5,008 nt of DNA from the NCBI GenBank assembly GCA_031282935.1, contig JAITCS010000128.1, positions 1-5,008 on the forward strand. The letters are read 5' to 3'. The notes under the pieces are model-generated. The model saw only the letters and a program-made list of their open reading frames with translations, made no database searches and was not told the DNA's origin. The position numbers and the translations under genes were made by a program. Of this stretch, positions 1 to 5,008 are shown piece by piece. Source of the DNA: Cellulomonadaceae bacterium (lineage in GTDB: Bacteria > Actinomycetota > Actinomycetes > Actinomycetales > Cellulomonadaceae). Each line of letters opens with the position of its first letter. Within the stretch, counting starts at the first letter, position 1.

Positions 1-465
1 AGAGGTTTCGTCAAACTCAAACCCGTTGATCATGTCGCCCCGATAGACGGGCAGGGTTATCCCATTTCTGGTTTCATAATCAGCAGAGCGGGGTTTTGCA
101 TATTGGCCCGCCATTCGCCCGATTTTTACAATCGGCAATGAGGCGCCGTGGGTTAATATGACCGCCATTTGCAGAATTGTGCGCAGCTTGTTCCTGATTC
201 TTGATGCGTTGGCTTCGGCAAAGTTCTCCGCACAGTCGCCCCCTTGTAGCACGAAAGCCCGCCCGACAGCGGCAGCAGCCATCGCGGCCTTCAGGGTTTC
301 GATCTCCGAAATGGCCACGATGGGTTTGGCTGTCGAAAGTTTCGCCTCCGCCGCCGCTAACGCCGCCGGATCAGGCCAGGTTGGTTGCTGTAAAGCGCGC
401 GCGGGGGAAGGGCGCAACACGGGCGTCGCTACCTCACTTGGGACGCCCGGCTGCGCTACCTCCAC
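1..465 (-). CDS. aroG: Class II 3-deoxy-7-phosphoheptulonate (DAHP) synthase, N-terminal part, cut by the left window edge
   Basis: Catalyses PEP + erythrose 4-phosphate to DAHP, the first committed step of the shikimate (aromatic amino acid) pathway, in the cytosol. Translating the minus strand shows the class II hallmarks in order: QQPTWPD (about 370-387), LQGGDCAENF (about 220-249; the Cys is the family's metal ligand), a stretch ending in VKIGRMAGQYAKPRSAD (about 79-129, PEP-binding region) and LPVYRGDMINGFEFDE (about 7-54). The C-terminal barrel lies outside the window. The start is uncertain because the only in-frame ATG before GGDCAE (282) would remove the conserved QPTWP block. Candidates are TTG at 495 (AAGG 7 nt upstream, overlapping the pfp stop), GTG at 465 (used here, weak GGA), GTG at 420 (GAGG 11 nt upstream) and TTG at 417. 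A start at 420 gives an N-terminus of a length common in relatives. It follows pfp closely on the same strand, so co-transcription is likely. Family assignment is firm; the symbol follows mycobacterial usage. Confidence 0.88.
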   Translation of the reverse strand, partial: MEVAQPGVPSEVATPVLRPSPARALQQPTWPDPAALAAAEAKLSTAKPIVAISEIETLKAAMAAAAVGRAFVLQGGDCAENFAEANASRIRNKLRTILQMAVILTHGASLPIVKIGRMAGQYAKPRSADYETRNGITLPVYRGDMINGFEFDETS

Positions 466-504
466 TATTTCCGAATTCGGAGAATCAGGAACCAACGAAA
501 TGCC

Positions 505-1734
505 TTAGTGTGCCACTGGCTCCGCGTGCGGGGTAAAAGGCTGCCCGATATCGGCGAGCATATCCTTGAACCACTGCTGATTAACGTTGAACGGCTTACC
601 ACCAGCAATGCGTGGGAAAGCGATAGCTTTTAGCTTGTCGCCGTCCTCTTCATCTTGCCCAATCACGCCAGATTCCCCGCGCAAAGCACAGTCAACTGCG
701 TAATCGCACATTGTCTTGATCAAAGCCAAATCAGTGTCATTTGCGGCAGCGGAACGTGAGAAATAGCCAGACTTTTGCACCATCACCTTTTCGGCGCCCA
801 AAAGTTTCGCAAATTGCTCAGCGAACCATTTGCCAGGATTGATTTCATCAAGACGGACATGCCCAAAAGCGTCCCGCTTCACTTCTTGCCCTTCGGCCTC
901 CAACTGCGCCACGATCTCATGCATACCGGCGCCCTCGGACAAGAAGATATTTACGTTACCTTTCTCATCCATGATTTTCTTCAGACGTGCCGCTTCCTTT
1001 TCGATATCAATGTCCATTTCTGGCACATAGACGGCGTCAACATCCCACCGTTCCTTGGTGAGCCCCAAAGCTGGTGCCCACTCCTGCTTATTCAGCCAGG
1101 CACGGTACTTCTCAGCGCCCGCAGCGGTAAGCCAACCGCAATGGCGACCCATAACCTCATGCACAATCAACATGCGTGCCCCAGAACGGTGCTCACCAAT
1201 AATGTTCTCCGCGAAACGAGCGGTTTGATCGGCAGCGGTATCAGCTCCCAAAGACTGTTTGATCGGCACAATGTCATTGTCAATCGTCTTTGGCAAACCA
1301 ACTACAGTTAACTCATAACCGTTATCATGCAAATACGCTGCCAAATCAGCAGCAGTGGTATTAGTGTCATCGCCACCAATAGTGTGTAGTACGTCAACAC
1401 CGTCTTTCTTCAGTTGCTCCGCCGCAACCGTGAGCGGGTTCTCCCCCTCCTTTACTAGACCACGCTTAACGCAATCTGCTGCATTAGTTAGCTTGACCCG
1501 AGAATTACCGATAGGAGAACCACCGAATTTTGGCAAGATATGGGCTTGGGCGCGCCCTTCTTTAGTTACTTCGTGGCTATCGCCTTGCAATAGGCCACGG
1601 TAACCGTGTTGGTAGGTAATGATCTCAATAGCGGGATCAACCTCTGTGTACTTCTCAATCAAAAAGCCAACGGCAGCGGATAGGCACGGGGCAAAACCAC
1701 CGGCGGTCAATAAGGCAACCTTGCGGACAGTCAT
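505..1734 (-). CDS. pfp: Pyrophosphate-dependent 6-phosphofructokinase (PPi-PFK)
   Basis: Interconverts fructose 6-phosphate + PPi and fructose 1,6-bisphosphate + Pi in glycolysis/gluconeogenesis; the PPi reaction is reversible. It is complete at 409 aa, close to the roughly 404-aa Propionibacterium enzyme as I recall it. Visible motifs: LTAGGFAPCLS (9-19) and GGSPIGNSR (71-79) in the phosphate-donor region; GGDDTN (120-125); PKTIDND (148-154) with D152 as the expected catalytic base; MGR (195-197) for F6P; SEGAG (266-270); KSGYFSRS (321-328). The Asp in GGDD (D122) and the Lys before TIDND (K149) stand where ATP-dependent enzymes have Gly, which is the established PPi signature, so ATP use is unlikely. 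The ATG start is well supported by AAGGAG at 1744-1749, 9 nt upstream. It lies 54 nt downstream of plsC and directly before the DAHP synthase frame. No truncation or frameshift is seen. Confidence 0.96.
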   Translation of the reverse strand: MTVRKVALLTAGGFAPCLSAAVGFLIEKYTEVDPAIEIITYQHGYRGLLQGDSHEVTKEGRAQAHILPKFGGSPIGNSRVKLTNAADCVKRGLVKEGENPLTVAAEQLKKDGVDVLHTIGGDDTNTTAADLAAYLHDNGYELTVVGLPKTIDNDIVPIKQSLGADTAADQTARFAENIIGEHRSGARMLIVHEVMGRHCGWLTAAGAEKYRAWLNKQEWAPALGLTKERWDVDAVYVPEMDIDIEKEAARLKKIMDEKGNVNIFLSEGAGMHEIVAQLEAEGQEVKRDAFGHVRLDEINPGKWFAEQFAKLLGAEKVMVQKSGYFSRSAAANDTDLALIKTMCDYAVDCALRGESGVIGQDEEDGDKLKAIAFPRIAGGKPFNVNQQWFKDMLADIGQPFTPHAEPVAH

Positions 1735-1743
1735 TATCTAATA

Positions 1744-1749
1744 CTCCTT
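1744..1749 (-). promoter_or_regulatory. Shine-Dalgarno site of pfp
   Basis: On the minus strand the bases read AAGGAG, with 9 nt to the ATG at 1734. It is the strongest ribosome binding site in the window and fixes the pfp start. Its neighbours have weak sites (AAGG for plsC and possibly the DAHP synthase), so pfp may be the best translated gene of the cluster. Confidence 0.85.
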
Positions 1750-1761
1750 GCTTAGTATTTT

Positions 1762-1773
1762 GTAAATATTTAC
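1762..1773. promoter_or_regulatory. Perfect 12-bp AT-rich palindrome between plsC and pfp (possible operator)
   Basis: GTAAATATTTAC reads the same on both strands and sits in the 54-nt gap between plsC and pfp, 27 nt before the pfp start. With no loop it suits binding of a dimeric protein better than an RNA hairpin. On the minus strand its edge gives TTTACA (one mismatch to TTGACA), with TATTAG 17 nt further on. That could be an internal pfp promoter starting at or near the ATG, but the strong ribosome binding site lies in its spacer, which argues against it. The palindrome is seen; the function is inferred. Confidence 0.35.
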
Positions 1774-1788
1774 TTCACTTTTATTTGT

Positions 1789-2670
1789 TCACTGGACAGG
1801 TGCAGCGGGCATCACGCTGGTTGCAACTGGAAGCCCGCTGGTTGCAACTGGAAGCCCGCTGGCTGCAACTGGAGAACCGCTGGTTGATGTTGCGTTGGGT
1901 TCCCCGTGCGCTCCGGTGGCATCAGCGACCGCAGTGTCTTCCCCAGCAGCCGCCCCACCAGCTTTCTTTGCGGCCACCTTCGCAGCGTGAATCCTTGCTT
2001 TGGCAACCGCAGCGTATTCATCCACATATTCTTGGCCAGAGAGCTTCATTATGGCATAAATGATTTCATCCGTAATAGCGCGCAATACGAATCTGTCATT
2101 ATCCATACCTTCATATCTTGAGAAATCCAGTGGATGACCAAACTTAACCCCAACCGACATCGGTTTTGGCATGGCCTGCCCCAACGGCTGGGCTGTGTCA
2201 GAACCGATCATCGCCACGGGAATCACCGGCGCCCCCGATTGCAACGCCAACCTGGCCACCCCAGTCTTCCCGCGATAAAGACGCCCATCTGGGCTGCGAG
2301 TGCCCTCCGGGTAAATCCCAAATAACCCCCCAGAATTCAGTACTTTAAGGCCAGTCTTTAGCGCACCGTCACCTTTACCACCAGTGCGATCTACCGGAAT
2401 GGTGCCTACCCCGCGCATAAAGCCAGCAACAGCGCGGCCCTTGAGACCACTCCCAGTAAAGTAATCGGATTTCCCCAAAAACTTCACCTGCCGGTCAAGC
2501 ACTAAAGGCAACACGAAAGAGTCAATCACCGCCAAGTGATTAGACGCCAAAATCGCTGGGCCAGTGCTGGGCACATATGCCAGCCCCTCAGCCCAGGGTC
2601 TGAAGTATGCATTCATCGCTGGGCCACCGACAGTGCGCACCACTCGATAGAACCCGCTTTGGTCAGCCAT
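1789..2670 (-). CDS. plsC: 1-acyl-sn-glycerol-3-phosphate acyltransferase (PlsC/LPLAT family)
   Basis: Transfers an acyl chain to lysophosphatidic acid or a related lysolipid during membrane phospholipid synthesis, at the inner face of the membrane. 293 aa. Visible motifs: motif I NHLAVID (44-50, catalytic His45 and Asp50), motif II GTIPVDR (89-95), motif III FGIYPEGTRSPDG (117-129, phosphate binding) and motif IV VIPVAM (149-154). There is no clear transmembrane helix, so attachment is probably peripheral, as in many actinobacterial members. The catalytic domain ends near residue 215. The tail is Ala/Lys-rich (about 220-240), then low-complexity Gly/Ala/Ser/Thr/Pro with a repeated SGLPVAT block (about 265-285). 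The ATG at 2670 lies a few residues before the FYRVV block and has AAGG 8 nt upstream. It heads the minus-strand cluster and faces a divergent gene 23 bp away. The exact acyl acceptor cannot be read from the sequence. Confidence 0.93.
   Translation of the reverse strand: MADQSGFYRVVRTVGGPAMNAYFRPWAEGLAYVPSTGPAILASNHLAVIDSFVLPLVLDRQVKFLGKSDYFTGSGLKGRAVAGFMRGVGTIPVDRTGGKGDGALKTGLKVLNSGGLFGIYPEGTRSPDGRLYRGKTGVARLALQSGAPVIPVAMIGSDTAQPLGQAMPKPMSVGVKFGHPLDFSRYEGMDNDRFVLRAITDEIIYAIMKLSGQEYVDEYAAVAKARIHAAKVAAKKAGGAAAGEDTAVADATGAHGEPNATSTSGSPVAASGLPVATSGLPVATSVMPAAPVQ
1815..1877. repeat. 21-bp tandem repeat, three copies, inside the 3' end of plsC
   Basis: Units run 1815-1835, 1836-1856 and 1857-1877. 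The first two are identical, the third has a few changes, and the first 9 bases of a decayed fourth (CGCTGGTTG) follow at 1878. Because 21 bp is seven codons, copy-number change keeps the plsC frame and adds or removes one SGLPVAT block. The two identical units each carry the 8-bp palindrome GTTGCAAC (1820-1827 and 1841-1848). Confidence 0.9.
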
Positions 2671-2687
2671 AGAGTTAACCTTATAGT
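2659..2687 (+). promoter_or_regulatory. Candidate promoter of the plus-strand membrane protein gene
   Basis: The -10 candidate TATAGT (2682-2687) differs from TATAAT at one base. A weak -35, TTGGTC (2659-2664), sits 17 nt upstream, inside plsC. Six nt separate the -10 from the ATG at 2694, so transcription would begin at the A of the start codon and give a leaderless mRNA. The -10 is convincing by position; the -35 matches only half the consensus. Confidence 0.5.
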
Positions 2688-2707
2688 GGAGTTATGAATT
2701 CGGCCAA
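2680..2707 (-). promoter_or_regulatory. Candidate promoter of the plsC-pfp-DAHP synthase cluster
   Basis: On the minus strand TATAAG (2685-2680) differs from TATAAT at one base. TTGGCC (2707-2702), 16 nt upstream, matches four of six -35 bases and lies inside the divergent gene. The predicted start is only a few nt before the plsC ATG at 2670. The -10 shares bases 2682-2685 with the opposing -10, so the two promoters cannot be occupied together. Confidence 0.5.
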
Positions 2708-3206
2708 CAGAAGCGAGTCAAACGGAGGCGAACTGTCGCAAAGTGAAGTCGAGGGGCGGTTCGCAGACTTGGTGAGCAGCAACTTTACTGACGAGTTGGC
2801 GCCCGGCGCCGCCCTGACAGCCGCCCCCGTTGAGGCGAGTGCCGCCTCCCGAATCGCCTCAGCCGACGCCACCGCCATCGTTTCGCGCATTTACGGCCCA
2901 CGGGACTGGCCGACAACACCCGAAGTGGAGGCGCTCGAAGATGCTCAATCACGTTTTCACCAACCCAATCCGACCGGGGTGTTCAAGACCGCCGACCCCG
3001 TCAGACGCGCCGCCACAATCGGCGCTGTCTTGTTTCCAATTTTGACTGTCATCGCGTTTGTCCTGCGCGTCGCGTTCGGAACCCGCGCCTGGCCTATTTG
3101 GCCAGGGCCCCTATTCGCCGCGCTGTTCCTTCTCTCCTTAGTGATTCTGCTATGGCGCATGCCGAAAGACCGCCCGTACCGTCACGACGGTGGCGCCGTC
3201 GTTTAG
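2694..3206 (+). CDS. Small two-helix membrane protein of unknown function
   Basis: 170 aa, not assigned to a named family. Residues 1-105 are polar and Ala/Ser/Glu-rich with no signal peptide. A short block, IYGPRDWPTTPEVEALED (66-83), looks conserved in character. Two hydrophobic helices follow, about 107-128 and 137-155, joined by a short Trp/Pro-rich turn. The last 15 residues are charged and end DGGAVV. A long soluble N-terminus, two C-terminal helices and a tail ending in DGAVV or similar recall small conserved membrane proteins of actinobacteria; that is memory, not a search result. Both termini are probably cytoplasmic (Arg before helix 1; Arg/Lys after helix 2). GGAG lies only 2 nt before the ATG, too close for a normal ribosome site, which fits leaderless translation. 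GTG at 2774 is an alternative start. The gene is divergent from plsC and convergent with dnaE2. Confidence 0.8.
   Translation: MNSANRSESNGGELSQSEVEGRFADLVSSNFTDELAPGAALTAAPVEASAASRIASADATAIVSRIYGPRDWPTTPEVEALEDAQSRFHQPNPTGVFKTADPVRRAATIGAVLFPILTVIAFVLRVAFGTRAWPIWPGPLFAALFLLSLVILLWRMPKDRPYRHDGGAVV
3184..3206 (+). terminator. Possible intrinsic terminator overlapping the end of the membrane protein gene
   Basis: A perfect 7-bp stem (ACGACGG at 3184-3190 with CCGTCGT at 3196-3202) encloses a 5-nt loop and is followed by only two more T before the TAG stop (3204-3206). The stem is G+C-rich but the T tract is very short, so termination may be weak. It lies inside coding sequence, so codon choice could also explain it. 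Confidence 0.35.
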
Positions 3207-3253
3207 GGTGTACCTCCCTTAAGCCTGACGAATCTACCAAGGCAATCGCCTCC

Positions 3254-3325
3254 TCAGACCTGCTCTAGTCGGAGTCCTAGCTCTCATCGGAGTCCTGGCA
3301 CTCATCAGAGTCCTGGCTCTCATCG
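3254..3325. repeat. 18-bp tandem repeat array at the 3' end of dnaE2
   Basis: Three full units on the minus strand (3325-3308, 3307-3290, 3289-3272) have the consensus CGATGAGAGCCAGGACTC, with one to two differences each; a degenerate fourth reaches about 3254. The first unit starts with the last sense codon and the TGA stop of dnaE2, so each copy repeats a TGA in the same frame. Together with 3207-3253, where I see no gene, this fills the convergent gap between the membrane protein and dnaE2. Confidence 0.85.
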
Positions 3326-5008
3326 GAAATCACGGCTGCCTGCGAGCACGGGTAATCGCAACGGGGCCAGATGCTCCGCTAACAGATTAGTGGCACCGTC
3401 GGACTTCTCCAGGCGCCCCCACACCACCATAGCTCTAGCGCGCCGTGCCACCTCCCGATGCTGTTCCCAAACCTTTTGCTGGCACACAACATTGAGTAAC
3501 CCAGTTTCGTCCTCCAACGATAAGAAGGTAACACCGCCCGCTGTGCCTGGACGCTGGCGGTGGGTCACAGCGCCACCCACCGCAATCCGAGTGCCCGGAT
3601 TTCCGGCCATCGCAACTGATACACTTGCGACCCCATCAGCCGATAACCGTTCGCGCACAAACTCAATCGCCAAACGGTCTGGGGTAATGCCAGTGGCTGC
3701 GGCATCGGCCATGACTGCTTCCACTGGTGACATTGTCGGCAAGTCGGGCGCTGAAACCCCCTCCCCGATCCCAGGCAGCATGGCGAGGGATTCCCCAGCC
3801 AGTGCATCAGCCTCCCATATCCCGGCTCGGCGGGTCACCCCGAATGTAGTCATGGCGCCAGCAGTGGCTAGGGACTCTAACTGCGTGGTGGACAGTTGGA
3901 CACGGCGTGCTAAATCATGCTGTGATCTAAATGGCCCCCTGGCACGGCGTTCTGCAACTATTTCCTTGGCTTTTTCTTTGGAGATGCCTCGGACTTGCGC
4001 AAGCCCTTCGCGCACTGCGGTACGCAGATTTGGTTCTGGCCCGAAAGACTCATCAGGTGAGCGCGGTATTTTCAGTTGCTCTGGGGGCAATTCCACATCT
4101 TCGCTAAGCGCCTCGACACTCGCCAATGCCTCTGACGAGTTTAGGCAGGGGCGCAACACCGTCACTCCGTGCCTGCGCGCATCGGCGCATAAGGATTGCG
4201 GCGAATAAAACCCCATAGGCTGCGCCGCTAGCAGCCCCATGTAAAACTCGGCCGGATAGTGTACTTTCAGCCAGGACGAGGCGTACACCAAAAAGGCGAA
4301 TGAGAAAGCGTGGGATTCTGGGAACCCGAAATCAGCAAAGCCTTGGAGCTGCTCATATATCCGTTCCCGTGCCTGTGGGGTGACCCCGTTGGCGATCATT
4401 CCCGACATTAAGCGGTCGCGTAGCGCTTGCATTCGCTCCAAAGAGCGTTTCGACCCCATTGCGCGGCGCAACTGATCGGATTCTGCGGGGCTGAAACCCG
4501 CCACGTCAATAGCCATCTGCATCAACTGCTCTTGGAATAGCGGAATCCCTAAGGTGCGTTTAAGCGAACTCTCTAGCAGGGGATGCAAATAGGTGACAGG
4601 CTCCCTACCATTTCGGCGGTTGATGTACGGATGAACCGAACCGCCCTGAATTGGGCCAGGCCGGATAAGTGCCACCTCAACAACTAAATCGTAAAAGGTG
4701 CGCGGCTTTAGCCTCGGCAAGGTAGCCATTTGAGCGCGGGATTCGACTTGGAACACCCCAACGGTATCGGCAGCGCACAGCAAATCATAAACAGCCGGAT
4801 CGTCATCCGGTAAGTAGTGCAATTCGAGCAAAACCCCCTGGCTGGCTGCGATGGCCTCAAACGCATACCTAATTGCGGTTAACATGCCAAGACCTAGTAA
4901 GTCGAATTTCACCAACCCGGCGTCAGCGCAATCCTCTTTATCCCACTGGAGCACCGTACGCCCCTCCATCGCCGCCCACTGCACTGGACAAACCTCAATG
5001 ACCGGGCG
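3320..5008 (-). CDS. dnaE2: Error-prone DNA polymerase III alpha subunit DnaE2, C-terminal half, cut by the right window edge
   Basis: Catalytic subunit of the SOS-type translesion mutasome, working with ImuA'/ImuB in related bacteria. 562 residues are visible, about half of the usual 1050-1100 aa. Domains in order, numbered from the window edge: palm segment QWDKEDCADAGLVKFDLLGLGML (about 21-43) with the third catalytic Asp at 36 (codon 4903-4901); VGVFQVESRAQMATLPRLKP (83-102), the DnaE2-type version of this block; fingers with FADFGFPESHAFSFAFLVYASSWLKVHYPAEFY (about 224-256); helix-hairpin-helix near GLAQVRGISKEKAKEIVAE (336-354); OB-fold around AVTHRQRPGTAGGVTFLSLEDETG (480-503); and the characteristic end SRDFR. 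The PHP domain and the first two catalytic Asp lie beyond the edge. The frame stays open to the edge (RPVIEVCP precedes the GTG at 4984), so that GTG is internal. No clamp-binding pentapeptide is obvious at the end, as expected for DnaE2. Partner genes are not in view. Confidence 0.95.
   Translation of the reverse strand, partial: RPVIEVCPVQWAAMEGRTVLQWDKEDCADAGLVKFDLLGLGMLTAIRYAFEAIAASQGVLLELHYLPDDDPAVYDLLCAADTVGVFQVESRAQMATLPRLKPRTFYDLVVEVALIRPGPIQGGSVHPYINRRNGREPVTYLHPLLESSLKRTLGIPLFQEQLMQMAIDVAGFSPAESDQLRRAMGSKRSLERMQALRDRLMSGMIANGVTPQARERIYEQLQGFADFGFPESHAFSFAFLVYASSWLKVHYPAEFYMGLLAAQPMGFYSPQSLCADARRHGVTVLRPCLNSSEALASVEALSEDVELPPEQLKIPRSPDESFGPEPNLRTAVREGLAQVRGISKEKAKEIVAERRARGPFRSQHDLARRVQLSTTQLESLATAGAMTTFGVTRRAGIWEADALAGESLAMLPGIGEGVSAPDLPTMSPVEAVMADAAATGITPDRLAIEFVRERLSADGVASVSVAMAGNPGTRIAVGGAVTHRQRPGTAGGVTFLSLEDETGLLNVVCQQKVWEQHREVARRARAMVVWGRLEKSDGATNLLAEHLAPLRLPVLAGSRDFR

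Noticed and set aside
1..282. DAHP synthase starting at the only in-frame ATG (282)
   Set aside because: It would remove the conserved QPTWP block and the following helix and leave only 12 residues before LQGGDCAE.
158..536. Two overlapping plus-strand open frames near the left edge
   Set aside because: Antisense to the class II DAHP synthase N-terminus, which shows QPTWP, GGDCAE and GQYAKPRS in the minus frame.
775..1311. 178-aa plus-strand open frame
   Set aside because: It lies wholly antisense to pfp, whose motifs are unmistakable. It has no ribosome site of note and a composition typical of an antisense shadow.
1785..2063. Plus-strand open frame with repeated RWLQLEA blocks, and the 71-aa minus frame 1812-2027
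   Set aside because: The repeats are the plsC-tail 21-bp repeat read in other frames; the catalytic plsC frame continues through the region.
2681..2890. 69-aa minus-strand open frame
   Set aside because: Antisense to the membrane protein N-terminus and overlapping the promoter region, with no supporting motif.
3254..3325. CRISPR-like array
   Set aside because: The 18-bp units abut with no spacers, and they include the dnaE2 stop codon.
3390..4208. 272-aa plus-strand open frame
   Set aside because: Antisense to the dnaE2 OB-fold and helix-hairpin-helix region; Ser/Arg/Ala/Thr-rich with no recognisable motif.
3320..4984. dnaE2 starting at GTG 4984
   Set aside because: The frame stays open to the window edge, and RPVIEVCP before the GTG is conserved DnaE2 sequence; the true start is outside.

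Overview
The window looks like ordinary chromosome of an actinobacterium of moderate G+C (roughly mid-50s percent by eye). Three things point there. The pyrophosphate-dependent phosphofructokinase closely resembles, from memory, the Propionibacterium type. The polymerase has the DnaE2 (error-prone alpha subunit) signature and the conserved C-terminal end SRDFR. The DAHP synthase is the class II type that actinobacteria use. GTG/TTG starts and a probably leaderless mRNA fit the same group. The species cannot be named from the sequence.

Layout, left to right. Positions 1-465 (minus) hold the N-terminal part of a class II DAHP synthase, which runs off the left edge. Positions 505-1734 (minus) are a complete PPi-dependent 6-phosphofructokinase. 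Positions 1789-2670 (minus) are a complete PlsC-like acyltransferase with a low-complexity tail encoded by 21-bp tandem repeats. These three form one co-directional cluster in the order plsC, pfp, DAHP synthase. A 23-bp gap (2671-2693) separates plsC from a divergent gene at 2694-3206 (plus), a small two-helix membrane protein of unknown function. Positions 3207-3319 hold a short convergent intergenic region, most of it an 18-bp tandem repeat array that includes the stop codon of the last gene. Positions 3320-5008 (minus) are the C-terminal half of dnaE2, which runs off the right edge.

How the genes relate. The minus-strand cluster joins central carbon flow (reversible F6P/F1,6BP conversion with PPi) to entry into the shikimate pathway (PEP + E4P) and to phospholipid acylation. 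The first two draw on connected sugar-phosphate pools. plsC is more likely a neighbour by transcription than by pathway. DnaE2 is the catalytic subunit of the damage-induced mutasome; its partners (ImuA'/ImuB) are not in view.

No clearly new biological system is visible. The points most worth checking are the 23-bp divergent control region, where two opposed -10 boxes share the same bases and one transcript looks leaderless; the 18-bp repeats that appear to copy the end of dnaE2, stop codon included; the in-frame 21-bp repeats in the plsC tail; and the single in-frame TAA that separates pfp from the DAHP synthase reading frame.
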